Part shown: piece after piece, positions 1-8,743 of the stretch | Numbering within the stretch: the stretch's first letter is position 1 | Layout: each line of letters opens with the position of its first letter | Source of the DNA: Pavlovales sp. CCMP2436 | Lineage: Eukaryota > Haptophyta > Pavlovophyceae > Pavlovales | Direction: 5' to 3' | Assembly (NCBI GenBank): GCA_026770615.1 | Contig: MU631449.1 | Location: 37,354 to 59,173, forward strand | DNA length: 21,820 nt | Notes under the pieces: model-generated | What the model was told of the DNA's origin: nothing | The model's database searches: none | Seen by the model: the letters and a program-made list of their open reading frames with translations, nothing else | Made by a program: the position numbers and the translations under genes

Positions 1-95
<95 letters not shown>
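1..95. other. poly-G run at the start of the window
   Basis: The first 95 bases are uninterrupted G, followed by a single TTAGGGTTGG. One telomere-like hexamer is present, but a left chromosome end should read CCCTAA-type on the plus strand, so its orientation is wrong for a telomere. A homopolymer this long at a contig edge is typical of a sequencing or assembly artefact. I infer an artefact; a real G tract cannot be excluded from sequence alone. Confidence 0.8.
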
Positions 96-98
<3 letters not shown>

Positions 99-219
99 GG
101 GTTGGTATGCTAGCACGCGCTCGTCAGCTCTCACTTGCAGTAGCGAGACGTACTGAAAGAAAGAACAGAAGGAAAGAAACTGTAGGCAGTCAAACGAGAC
201 GTAAAAAAAAAAAAAAAAC

Positions 220-1553
220 CTGCAGGCAGCCATCGCCGCAGATCACGAAGACGTGGCTGTTGAGCAGGTCGAAGCCGTCCTTGTTGTAGGTGGCGCCCGC
301 CTGTGCGCAAGCGAGGGTCAGCGAGGGCAGGCAGTTAGCGCACCCTCTGCCTCTGGACGCTCTGGGGAGCAGACAGTCAGTGCAGCGCACTGTGGTAGCC
401 ATCTAAACTATATATATATATATATATACATTAGGTGATTATATTAGGATATATCTATATAGAGATTATGAAATATATATAGCGCGTAGGAGCCTGCGTC
501 GGAGCGCTAAGATCAGCTTGACTTGAACTTGAAACACCGCCAGCCAGAGCCCCCCTTCATTAATATATAGCCCAGGAATAGCCACACTCGCCTGATGGCA
601 GTGACAGGCCTTACATAGGGCAGTGACAGGTGGTACACGGGACTGCGGCAGTGACGGGCGTGACACACATGCTAGCGTGACCCAGATAATCAGGCGCTGC
701 CAGAAGCCACCACATGACCCGCGTGACACCTGCGCGGCAGCAAAGCTCCATACCAACCGCTAACGACAGGAAGGGCAGGCACTGGGCTAGCTGTAGCAAT
801 CAGGCGAAGCTGAAGACCTGCTGGAACCGTGGATTCGCTTGCAAAAGTGACGCCGTAATGAACCTACGACGATGAGAGGACTCGAGCGAGACAAAAAGGC
901 AACAAAACCTGCAGTGGCATCGCTGACCGCCAGTGCTGCCTGCCTTTCTATTAAGTACGTCGTAGTTAAAAAATTACCTGCGCAGAGGCCAGCGCCATTC
1001 CCACCGCCATCGACAGGCCCTGCCCGAGCGGCCCCGTCGTGACCTCAACGCCAGGTGTGTGGAAGTTCTCCGGGTGGCCGGGGCACTTGGAGCCTAGGCT
1101 GCGGAAGCTCTTGAGGTCGTCTAGGCTCAGGTCGAACCCGGCCAGGTGCAGGAGCGAGTAGAGCAGCGCGCACGCGTGCCCGTTGGAAAGGACAAAGCGG
1201 TCGCGGTTGATCCATTTCGGGTTCTCTGGGTTGTAGGTCATGATGTGTGCCCACAGCGCGTGCGCCATCGGCGCGCAGCCCATCGGCGCGCCAGGGTGGC
1301 CCGAGTTTGCCGCCTGCACCATGTCGGCTGAAAGCAGCCGGATGGTGTTGATGGCCGTCACGTCCACTGGCGTCGTGCTCGCGCGCCCACGCTTGCTCGG
1401 CGCGCTCGCGCGCGCCTCGCCGCCGTGCTGGCGCTTGGCGCTCGCGGCGGCGGGGCGCAGGTCATCGTAGGTGATGTTGAAGGTGGTCGTCTGCGCCGCC
1501 GGCGGCAGGTAGCCAAAGTTGTAATCGAACAGCTGGTTGGAGAAGATGGGCAT
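220..1553 (-). CDS. transketolase, N-terminal part (two exons, truncated by the contig end)
   Basis: Transketolase is the thiamine-diphosphate enzyme that moves two-carbon units between sugar phosphates in the pentose phosphate and Calvin cycles. Exon 1 is 978-1553 and exon 2 is 220-300. They join in phase 0 (CAG|GTAATT donor, CACAG|GCG acceptor). The N-terminal 60 or so residues are not conserved, and I see no clear plastid-targeting signal in them. Family motifs follow: SGHPGAPMG, the [11 protein letters not shown] segment, GPLGQG, and in exon 2 the GDGCLQ motif that binds thiamine diphosphate and metal. Aligning to yeast transketolase across the junction needs no gap. Exon 2 ends at a CAG|GTTTT donor. 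Only about 220 bases remain to the left and they hold no further exon, so more than 400 residues are missing. The start is the first in-frame ATG before conserved sequence. Identity is near certain; cytosolic versus plastid form is unknown. Confidence 0.9.
501..561 (+). repeat. dispersed intronic repeat, copy 1 (transketolase intron 1)
   Basis: Read on the plus strand it begins GGAGCGCTAAGATCAGCTTG and ends in a run of six C followed by TTCATT. It is identical over all 61 bases to the copy at 14449-14509 in an SRP54 intron. Both host genes lie on the minus strand, so the repeat has the same orientation relative to both transcripts. Confidence 0.9.
861..889 (+). repeat. GAGGACTCGAG motif, copy 1
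   Basis: The stretch CGACGATGAGAGGACTCGAG recurs with small changes at 3330-3359, 13704-13722 and, more diverged, 12954-12989. At two sites (3330 and 13704) it lies 35 to 75 bases to the left of a copy of the dispersed intronic repeat, which suggests it is part of the same larger element. Confidence 0.6.
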
Positions 1554-2147
1554 CTTGCCTCGCCTGCTGCCTAGGGTGCCGCTCCCGGGCTGCTGCGCGC
1601 GGGCGGTGCCAGCGAAGTGCGATGACGGAGAGAGGGGGAGGAGGGGTGGGGGGTGACGGAGCGTGAGCGATCGTCGAGATGGGGGCTGCGCCTTGCCGCC
1701 GCCCGCCCACCTCCGCTAATTCCGCCCACCTCCTATGTCGAAGCTGTCCACGTAAATTAAAATGTCGAGACGGGTCATGCAGTTGTTATTAAACCGCGGA
1801 CGCTTCGCAAAAGAACCTCCTGGTGCGACCTAGATCTCTGGATTGCTCTTAGATATGTGAGAGCTTATTGGCAGGGCGATCTCAGAAGCATAAGACGAGA
1901 GCTTAATCCATGGGGCTCTGGCCTGTAGCCTGGCAGTCTGTAAAGCTGAGCCGTTTAGCGCTGCGACACGTAGTCGACCATGCACTTGCAACTAGATATG
2001 CTCGACCTGCCACCATGCCCGGGTCATTCCTCCCTCGTCAAGAGGCGGTCACGATCAGACTTGTGGTTTTTAAAACCTTCGTTTAAAATCTGAGACAACG
2101 CACCCGTGGCAGACAGCCAACGCAATCGGTCTCGGTCACCCGGTTCC
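1554..2147. promoter_or_regulatory. head-to-head intergenic region between transketolase and Sec61 beta
   Basis: These 594 bases separate two start codons that point away from each other. The part next to transketolase (1560-1730) is G/C-rich with a purine-rich stretch at about 1627-1660 and is probably its 5' UTR or proximal promoter. The remainder has no convincing open frame. A shared or paired promoter is inferred from layout only; I cannot identify a TATA box or defined factor site. Confidence 0.4.
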
Positions 2148-2524
2148 ATGGCAAGTGCTCGGCGTGCGGCTGCACGGCGGGCGGGGGGCGCGCGAGTGGC
2201 TCCGAGCACGCGCGCTTATGCTTTTTCGCACGCGCCCACTCCCTCTGCCCCGCGCAGGCGGAGACCCCCAAGAGCGGAGGCGCGGCGCCGCGCTCGACCG
2301 CCGTGACCGCCGCGGGCAGCGCAGCGACGAGCACAGCGCTGCGCAAGCGCGGCGCGACCCGCCCGACCGCGCGCCAGGGAAGCACGCAGAACGCCTTTGC
2401 GCGCTTCTATGCCGACGAGCAGCCGGGCCTCAAGATCGGTCCGACGGCCGTGCTCGTGCTCAGCCTGCTCTTCATTGCCTTTGTCGTCTTGCTTCACATC
2501 TGGGGCAAGTTCCGGCGGGGCTAA
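2148..2524 (+). CDS. Sec61 beta subunit of the ER protein translocon (two exons)
   Basis: Sec61 beta is the small tail-anchored subunit of the Sec61 channel that moves nascent proteins into the ER. The C-terminal half is diagnostic: a [14 protein letters not shown] segment, then one hydrophobic helix (about 20 residues) ending in HIWGKFRRG, as in animal and fungal homologues. The upstream half is low-complexity and rich in Ala, Thr, Gly and Arg, as usual for the family. A start ATG at 2148 is in another frame. Removing a 62-base intron at 2196-2257 (GTGGCT...CGCGCAG, with a pyrimidine-rich end) joins them in phase 0, giving exons 2148-2195 and 2258-2524 and a protein of 104 aa, against about 80-100 in the family. 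The intron is my inference. It sits next to SRP54 in function, both serving ER targeting. Confidence 0.88.
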
Positions 2525-2717
2525 GCGGGCCGCGGCTCGCGGGGCAGCAGGGGGCATTTGCGCGCGCGCGGTGGATTCGCAGGCTGCCGAGTGCAGCCTG
2601 TCTCGCTCCGAGGGTGCGGTACCGGCGCGTCCTGGGTTAAGGCATCGTGGGGCTTCTTGAGGCTCGAGTGGGCTCCAGATATGGCGTCATGCTGACGAGC
2701 TGCGGCGAGAGTTCGAT

Positions 2718-2820
2718 ATCGTGGGCGTGCATTGGTGTGATCTGGTGCGGAGCATAGCTGCGGGGTGTGGGCTCGAGGCATCGTGGGCGTGCGTTTGTGC
2801 GGTCTGGGGCGGAGCATCGA
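2718..2820. repeat. imperfect 62-bp tandem repeat
   Basis: ATCGTGGGCGTGC starts at 2718 and again at 2780, followed in both by related sequence ending GGAGCAT. A fragment of a further unit (GCATCGTGGGGC) occurs near 2642. The second unit is incomplete. Confidence 0.6.
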
Positions 2821-3329
2821 GCGACTTCGACCGTTTGTCAGGTCCTAACTCTCGAGCGGTGATGCTGCGCGCCGCCCAGGTGAAGCTTGGTGCTGCCGGC
2901 TGCGGGGAAAGCATGTAAGAGAGCCACTGGTCGACCGGGCACGCTGAGTTGTCAGTGTGATAGCAGGTGGACCCATCAGACATGAACAGCAAGGTGTTCC
3001 GATTTGCCAACGTGCGACTTGACTCAGTGTTCCGTGCTACTCACGGTACGTAAATAGAACTAATTAACCATCTATGACTGTGGTAACTACGCACTGCTAA
3101 AGAAATAAGATGGAACCAGCAAGCCGGGTGTAGGTTTTTAAGGTGGATTTTTTTAACGAGCGAACTAATTGAATTTTAATAAATTAACTAGTTACTTAAA
3201 TCTTTAATAAAATACTTTGTTAGCGTTAGTCGCTATCATTAAATGTCAATATCGTAGCCTCAGGTGCACGCAAAAAACTGCCTGTGAGTGCAAAGATCAT
3301 GCTCCCCGCAGCGCATGCAACAATTACAA

Positions 3330-3359
3330 GACCGACGACGATGGGAGGACTCGAGTGGA
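3330..3359 (+). repeat. GAGGACTCGAG motif, copy 2
   Basis: CGACGACGATGGGAGGACTC continues into a CGAG and matches the copy at 861-889. The dispersed intronic repeat begins 22 bases to the right, so the two motifs appear linked here. Confidence 0.6.
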
Positions 3360-3380
3360 ATAATCAATAAGTTATACACG

Positions 3381-3443
3381 GGAGCGCTAAGATCAACCTG
3401 ACTTGAACTTGAAACGTACCGCCAGCCCGAACCCCCCTACATT
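3381..3443 (+). repeat. dispersed intronic repeat, copy 2 (after the coiled-coil stop codon)
   Basis: It matches the 61-bp repeat at 501-561 with a few substitutions and a two-base insertion, ending CCCCCCTACATT. It lies about a dozen bases beyond the annotated stop codon at 3456-3458 of the minus-strand coiled-coil gene, so it is in the 3' UTR or in an unrecognised terminal intron. Confidence 0.85.
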
Positions 3444-3455
3444 AATATGCCAAGG

Positions 3456-5554
3456 TCATACGCGCAGGCGCACGTTGAGCGCGCCCAGCTCGGCGGACAG
3501 GCTCTCGAGCCGCTCCTCAAGCGCCGCTTTCTGCCGCCGCTCGCCGAGCGTCTTGCCGGATCCCTCGGGCATGCGCGCGTACTCGGCCTGCAGCTTGTCC
3601 CGCTCGAGCGACTTCTCCATGTGCCGCGCCTCGAGTGCCGCGCGCAAGCTCGAGCCGCCACCGGGCGCGCCCTCAGCCTGCAGCGCGAAGGGCACGCGGC
3701 TCGGCGGCGCGAGGTTGGTCCGGATGCTCGGGCGCGTCGGGTCCAGGGGCTCCGCCGGCCGCATGTCGCTGCCGATCGACAGAGGTGGCACGGAGGTGCG
3801 CTGCGTGGGCCTGCCGGGCGCGCTCGCGGCGGTCTGCCTGTCGGTGGGCGCCGCCGCCCCCTCGCGACCCCTCGCGTCCTCGCGCGGGACACCACCGCCG
3901 CCCCCTCCGCCGCCCCCTCCTCCTGGCCCCTCGGGGCGCGCCGCCGCCTCCGCCGCCACCACGGAGCGTAGCTCGCGCGCCGAGCGCTCGACGCGCGAGG
4001 CGTGGACGTGCGCCTGGCCCAGCTCGGCTTCCAGCTGGCGCTGCATCTCGAGCAGCTCTGAGATTAATAAAATTAATAATAATAGTAATTATAATAATAA
4101 TTATTATCATTATAATTATTATTATAATTACGATGAGAATAATAAACGCATCTGCAGCAGCACTCGTAGGAATAACAATAGTAACGATGATGATGATGAT
4201 GATGATGATAATGATGATGATGATAATAAACACATAGCAATAATAACAATATTCATGATGAACGCACCAACCAACCCATCCATGCACACACACACACTGC
4301 CCACCCACCCAGGCACACACACACATACACACCCACACACATACACGCACCCGTCTGCTGCGCGTGCAGCATCTCTTCGCGTTCGAGCGCGTCCGAGAGC
4401 TCGGATTTAAAGTGCGAGAGCTGACGCCTCGCCTCACTCAGTTCGGCCTCGACCGCCCCCGCAGTCGCACCGCCGCCAACAACTCCGCCACCCCCACCGC
4501 CACCCCCACCGCCCACCCCGGGGGCAGGAGCGCGCGCTGCCTGCCTGCCACCCGCACTCGCGGCTGCGGCTGCGCTTGCGAGTTGCTGCTGCAGCGCAGG
4601 CACGCGCTCTGCCTCCCGCTGCGCAGCCGCGAGCCTCGCGCGCGCTTCCCGCAGCTGCGCCTCAACCTTATCCGCGCGCGCCGCGTCCTCGTCCGCGACG
4701 GCGCGCGCCTCGGCGAGCAGACGCACGAGCTCTGCGTCGCCGCCCTCCCTCCTTGCCGTGGCCTCGCGGCTTCGCAACTTGGCCACCTCGCGGCGCGCCG
4801 AGTCGAGCTCGCGCCGCAGCGCCTCCTCCGCACCAGTAGACACCTTGGCCAACCCGCCCTCCCTCCTTGCCGTGGCCTCGCGGCTTCGCAGCTCGGCCAC
4901 CTCACGGCGCGCTACGTCGAGCTCGCGCCGCATCGCCTCCTCCGCGCCGCGCGCCACGCGCAGGCGCTCGTGCGCCTCGCTGGCCGAGCTGGCGAGCTGC
5001 GCGTGGAACGCTCCCGACACCTCTCCCCCTAGAGCATCAAGCTCAGATATGCGCACGCGCGCCGCGACGAGCGAGGCCTCCAGCTCGGCCTCGCGCGAGG
5101 CGCGCGCCAAGCCGGCCGAGCGCGTCGCGCTGAGCGCCGCCTCGAGCCTGGCCGACTTTGCGATCGCCACGTCGGTGGAGGCGGCGTGCATCTCTGCCAG
5201 GCGGTGCAGCCGCTGCCGCTCAAGGTCCGCGTGCTTGTACAGCTGCAGCGCGCGCGAGAGCTCGGCCGCGACCGCCGAGTTGACGCCGACGTAGACGCTC
5301 GCCTGAGTCTGTCGCACGCTCGGCGCGCGGGCACGCGGCAGCTGCAGCGGCGACGTCACGCACGGCGGCGAGTAGAGCGAGATCGGGACTTCCGGCGGCG
5401 GGCGCGTCGGGCTTGAGAGGACCCACGGCGTGGCCGGGGGCATCGCGTGCCCGTCGGGCGGCAACTTGAACATCGCTGGCTCCCGCTCGACTGGCAGATC
5501 CCCCGCCGAGCGCAGGAACGAGCGCAGCAGCTGGTGCTGCTGGGCGGCTAGCAT
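3456..5554 (-). CDS. long coiled-coil protein with a Gly-rich linker (two exons, 601 aa)
   Basis: Exon 1 is 4351-5554 and exon 2 is 3456-4057. The junction (ACGG|GTGCGT donor, CTCAG|AGCTG acceptor) rebuilds a GAG codon and a continuous heptad-like ELLEMQRQLEAEL segment, which supports the splice. The first 100 residues are Pro-rich and probably disordered. Residues from about 100 to 330 are Ala/Glu/Arg-rich coiled coil, including a 38-residue unit repeated in tandem (containing ARREVAELRSREATARREGG). A Gly tract, then more coiled coil, a second Gly tract and a Pro-rich stretch follow. The last 60 residues (EKSLERDKLQAEYARMPEGS, later ending NVRLRV) look like the most conserved part. This architecture is common in centrosomal or ciliary proteins, but I cannot name the family. 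It is head to head with APRT. The start is the only upstream ATG in frame. Confidence 0.8.
4058..4350 (-). repeat. intron composed almost wholly of microsatellites
   Basis: The 293-base intron of the coiled-coil gene reads, on the plus strand, AAT/AAC-rich repeats (4062-4140), a (GAT)n block (about 4187-4225) and (CA)n/CCCA-rich repeats (about 4280-4350). It has GT-AG ends in the gene direction. Little unique sequence is present, so it is expected to vary in length between strains. Confidence 0.85.
4742..4950 (-). repeat. 114-bp in-frame tandem duplication in the coiled coil
   Basis: GCCCTCCCTCCTTGCCGTGG starts at 4742 and again at 4856. The two copies are about 90 percent alike by eye over roughly 95 bases and keep frame (114 bases, 38 codons), lengthening the coiled coil by one unit. 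Confidence 0.85.
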
Positions 5555-5843
5555 GATGCTCCCGGTCTCTTGCTTTCAGGCGTCCGCCATGCGCGTTTGA
5601 GCGAACTTTGCCAGTATTCGTGACCCACCAACTTGAACTTCCACGCGCCAACAGTTGGCGAGCTTAATGACATGAGAACGGTGCTGCCAGCCCATAGGCC
5701 TGCGCCCCCAGCCAGCGCGCGCCCGCCTACGCTCTTCGGCTCGCGTGAAAGTGCCTCCGCCACTCCCTGCCCCTGGGCGTCTTTTAAAAATTGAGCACTC
5801 GCGTGCTGCCACGGGTTGACGGCGCCCGGGTCGCGACCGCGTG
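5555..5843. promoter_or_regulatory. head-to-head intergenic region between coiled-coil gene and APRT
   Basis: These 289 bases lie between two divergent start codons and have no convincing open frame in a sensible direction. It is likely to carry both promoters or one shared promoter. This is inferred from layout only. Confidence 0.4.
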
Positions 5844-6533
5844 ATGTCTACCGACTACTCCCCCGATGGCGAGGTGGCGCAGCAGATTGCCGCCGTGATT
5901 CCGTACTACCCGTACAAGGGCATCCCGCGCTTCTACGATATCAACGGCTTCCTGGTCCGCCCCGACATCTTCCAGCTCGTCATCGACGTTCTTGTCAAGC
6001 GGTACGCCGACCTGGAGATCGACTCGATCGGCGGCTTCGACGCGCGCGGCTTTGTCCTCGGCGCGCCTCTCGCGCTCGCGCTGAAGAAGCCCTTTTTCAT
6101 GATCCGCAAGCCGGGCAAGCAGCCCAACGCCATCACCAGTGGTGCGTACCAGGTTGAGTATGGCGCGCGCGCCGGCGTGAGCATCCCGCGCGGCCACCCG
6201 CTGAGCAAGGATGACCCGCTCAAGCTGAGCAGCGTTGTCAAGAAGGGCGACCGCGTGCTGCTCGTCGATGACCTGTGCGCGACGGGCGGCACGCTCGCGG
6301 CGGGCATCGAGCTCGTCCACTCGCTCGGCGCGCGCGTCGTCGAGAACGCGTGCATCGTCGAGCTGAAGATGTTTACGGACCCGCCGGCCGAGAGCGGACT
6401 GCCGTCTCGCAAGAAGCTCTTCGAGTCTAAGGGCATTGCCGACGTGCCCGTCTGGTCGCTCATCAGCGAGGAGATCCTCACACTCGTGGGCGAGCTCCCC
6501 GGGGGCTACGCTGACGACGGTGAGGAGCACTAA
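5844..6533 (+). CDS. adenine phosphoribosyltransferase, long form (229 aa)
   Basis: APRT joins adenine to PRPP to give AMP and pyrophosphate in purine salvage. The protein has the N-terminal PRF-type segment (GIPRFYDIN near residue 33), GGFDARGF at residues 63-70 and the PRPP-binding loop VLLVDDLCATGGTL starting at residue 138. An Arg-Lys pair follows the FF in FFMIRKPGK. The C-terminal 50 residues extend beyond short bacterial and plant APRTs of about 180 aa. Length and the layout of the N-terminal segment resemble the roughly 237-residue kinetoplastid form, as far as I recall that family. The gene is a single exon of uniformly GC-rich codons. I chose ATG at 5844; a GTG precedes it directly and is unlikely to be used. 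No targeting peptide is seen, so it is probably cytosolic. Confidence 0.93.
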   Translation: MSTDYSPDGEVAQQIAAVIPYYPYKGIPRFYDINGFLVRPDIFQLVIDVLVKRYADLEIDSIGGFDARGFVLGAPLALALKKPFFMIRKPGKQPNAITSGAYQVEYGARAGVSIPRGHPLSKDDPLKLSSVVKKGDRVLLVDDLCATGGTLAAGIELVHSLGARVVENACIVELKMFTDPPAESGLPSRKKLFESKGIADVPVWSLISEEILTLVGELPGGYADDGEEH

Positions 6534-6880
6534 GAACCCGGCACTGAGAACCCGGAACGGAGGCGAGTGCACGCCAATGACGTTGCGGCATGCCGCGCAG
6601 CTTCTGGCTCCCACCTCCTAGACGTTGCGCAATTTGGCCGTCGCCGATCCGTGCGTTCGCCATGCCTAAGTCCCACGTGTGTTCAATGGCCCGGCGCATG
6701 AATATTCATCACACAGAGCAGGATCCTCTAACTTTAAGACTACTAAGACTAAGTCTAACAGACTCACTATGACTAAGTAAACAACCTTTTTTAACGGCTC
6801 AGCATGCCTCATGGTTCAACAGGTGTTATGTACGACGTGAGTCGCGACTGAAATCTGAAAATCTCGACGACACTCGCCGT
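6534..6880. other. intergenic region after APRT
   Basis: Apart from the APRT 3' end, this holds short imperfect repeats of GACTAAG/ACTAAGACTAAG type near 6736-6778. I see no gene here. Confidence 0.5.
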
Positions 6881-7106
6881 CGAAGACGAGTCACGAGACG
6901 CCCTAGACTCGGTCGTATCGACTTGGAATTGGATTTGGCTTTTGGACCCCATGACGTGTGAACTGACTGCCTGCTTCAGGGCTGTCAGAGTCTCACTTGA
7001 ATTCAGAGCGCTAGACAAAATTTTAAAAGTGCGAGCTGTAAAAATCCCGACGGCGACTGTCTGAAAAAAGTAGTACCAGGCGGTTTTCTCTCAAAAACTA
7101 CGCACC

Positions 7107-7372
7107 ATGCTTCAGACACTACCCGAAAATACCGACATCAACGCAGTCAATGCAGCAGCAATTACCCTGTTTACCGAATCTTACCTTACGCATCTCACCA
7201 ACACTAAGGTCCCACCATTTTAGAAGCGCGAAATCCTACGAACATTAGTCCCAGAATTACTACTAACCCTCGGCGGGCCCACAAACTACCGCTTCATCAC
7301 CCGACACACAAAGCTCATTCACGCAGTCAGACACTGCCCACCGTCATCCGAGACCGACCCTATGCAGCCGCC
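7107..7372 (+). pseudogene. leading segment of the retroelement reading frame
   Basis: The frame beginning with ATG at 7107 reads through about 90 plausible codons (containing ENTDINAVNAAAITLFTESY and VPELLLTLGGPTNYRFIT) but has an in-frame TAG at about 7221-7223, and the frame must shift near 7345 to reach the RNase H-like segment. Similar coding texture continues upstream to about 6880, also with stops. I do not recognise a domain in it. Confidence 0.4.
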
Positions 7373-7920
7373 ACGTAGGGGTAGACGGCTCATTCGTCGA
7401 AGCAGGACGGGGAGGGAAACCCATGGCATCAGGAGCAGCATGCTATTACACCCACGCCAAGGGTGCAACGGGACCTATATCCCCAGTGGCACACATCCTT
7501 ACATGCACCTTTGGGGGCGCACAAACAATTGTAAACTCAGAATGCAACTCGGTCTGACTAGCCCTCCAATCCTTAGAGCATGTACCAAATTTAGAGATCG
7601 GATGGGACCACGACACAGGCGTCAAACGCATAACCAGCCACGCGTCAGACCGGAACCCAACACCACACGGCATCCCCAACGCCACGAGCTACGATGCAAA
7701 GCCCCACTTTTGCAGGTTATTTGCCCTCATCAAACGAGACAGAAGCCAAGGAAAAACCCGCACAATAAAACACACCCCGGCACACACCGTAAAAGATGAC
7801 AAAATTGCAGCGATTTTGAACACGACAGGGGTCGTGCACACTGACCCCTTATCAGGCATCAGAATCGTAGCCCCCTGTGCCCTCATGCGCATGACAGGAC
7901 TTTTCTCAAAATATCCTTAG
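7372..7920 (+). pseudogene. RNase H-like domain remnant
   Basis: The frame reads VDGSFVEAG at 7381, matching the first acidic motif of RNase H domains, then NSECNSV before LALQSLEH (second acidic residue with its helix), a TSHASDRN segment (possible third acidic residue) and KHTPAHTVKDD (possible histidine motif). RNase H removes the RNA of RNA/DNA hybrids in retroelement replication. An in-frame TGA at 7555-7557 interrupts the second motif, and the frame ends in TAG at 7918-7920. Motif spacing is plausible, but a profile search is needed to confirm the fold. Confidence 0.5.
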
Positions 7921-8240
7921 CGGCCTCCCCATCGGCAGTCCGATGAAACAATAAAATCCACACAAAATGCAATCAGCGATTGGGGAGCGAAAAGGGTAGC
8001 AGTGGCAGGAGCACCGGCGTCAGCCTATCTCACACAAAACACCCTCACTGCCCACAAGTGGTCACTAGCAGAAGCCAGCACAGGTGACCTAATCACATCG
8101 GACCCTAGCACGGCACGAAATGAAATCACCGACAGGGTGGTCAGGTTTCACCTCATGGCTAGAAGCCCCCTCACACACCCCCCGGGCGCCGAAAAGATGG
8201 CCAATATTAAACAGGCATGGCTCAAAGAGAGCACATGAGC
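7921..8240 (+). pseudogene. post-RNase H segment of the retroelement
   Basis: In the same frame as the RNase H-like segment, after its TAG, about 105 codons read openly to a TGA at 8236-8238. The end contains DRVVRFHLMARSPLTHPPGA, which resembles the segment that precedes the zinc finger in LINE polyproteins. The next segment lies in a different frame, so at least one frameshift separates them. Confidence 0.4.
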
Positions 8241-8276
8241 AGCTATCCACCTCCCAGCCAAAGGCGAACGGCCTAA

Positions 8277-8729
8277 AGAAAGCCTTACGAAGCATTTCTA
8301 CAGATCGTCCACGGGTCAACCCTCTACAACGCAGAATGGATCGAAAAAGAACCACCTCTGACTACCACAACTATCACTATAGACGGAAAAGACGAACCAC
8401 TGAGCCACAACTGCCCCCTGTGTAAGTTGCGGAACTCCCGAGACACGAAACACCACCTCTACCACGAGTGTAAGAAGACAGACGAACTGCGCCACGACCT
8501 CCACTGCAAACTCAGCCAGATTCTAGCCCCACGCCTCGGACGCACGGCAGACAGAACAGCCAACAAGATGATTCAAAGGCCCGATTATTGTGCCGGACGA
8601 GTGGGCGTGAGTAATAAAGGAAAGATAGCAGCGGGGACGTCAGGTGATGAAGACGATAATGAGCCAGGCGACACCCCCAAACCAGGCGAGCTCCACTTCG
8701 CCCTTCTAGGGTACAGCCTAGCCTTCTAG
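8277..8729 (+). pseudogene. retroelement zinc-finger segment
   Basis: This frame is open from just after a TAA at 8274 to a TAG at 8727-8729. The motif CPLC, nine residues, HHLYHEC lies at 8412-8471, a typical C-x2-C-x9-H-x3-H-x-C finger of the kind that follows reverse transcriptase in non-LTR elements, where it is thought to bind nucleic acid. An acidic stretch (GDEDDNEPGD) follows. The terminal TAG is created by a 20-bp tandem duplication (8702-8741); without it the frame would run directly into the next segment. Confidence 0.55.
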
Positions 8730-8741
8730 GGTACAGCCTAG
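8702..8741. repeat. exact 20-bp tandem duplication
   Basis: CCTTCTAGGGTACAGCCTAG occurs at 8702-8721 and again, identically, at 8722-8741. Twenty is not a multiple of three, so it shifts the frame and introduces the stop that separates the zinc-finger and OTU segments. Confidence 0.95.
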
Positions 8742-8743
8742 CG

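Larger units (their letters stand above)
301..977 (-). other. transketolase intron 1
   Basis: This 677-base GT-AG intron holds a (TA)n tract at 409-428, a copy of the dispersed intronic repeat at 501-561, a small minisatellite (GGCAGTGACAGG-like units at about 597, 618 and 646) and a copy of the GAGGACTCGAG motif at 861-889. I see no coding sequence in it. Confidence 0.8.
2525..3455. other. convergent intergenic region
   Basis: This stretch lies between the 3' ends of Sec61 beta and the coiled-coil gene. It holds an imperfect tandem repeat (2718-2820), an AT-rich patch at about 3040-3250, a GAGGACTCGAG motif copy and a dispersed intronic repeat copy. I see no supported gene. Confidence 0.6.

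Noticed and set aside
96..105. TTAGGGTTGG taken as a telomere
   Set aside because: Only one repeat unit, and the G-rich strand points the wrong way for a left chromosome end.
3673..4437. Long minus-strand frame of 254 codons through poly-Ile repeats
   Set aside because: It is a shadow frame crossing the microsatellite intron and overlapping the better supported coiled-coil exons.
5784..6614. 276-codon minus-strand frame opposite APRT
   Set aside because: Antisense shadow; the plus strand has all APRT motifs.
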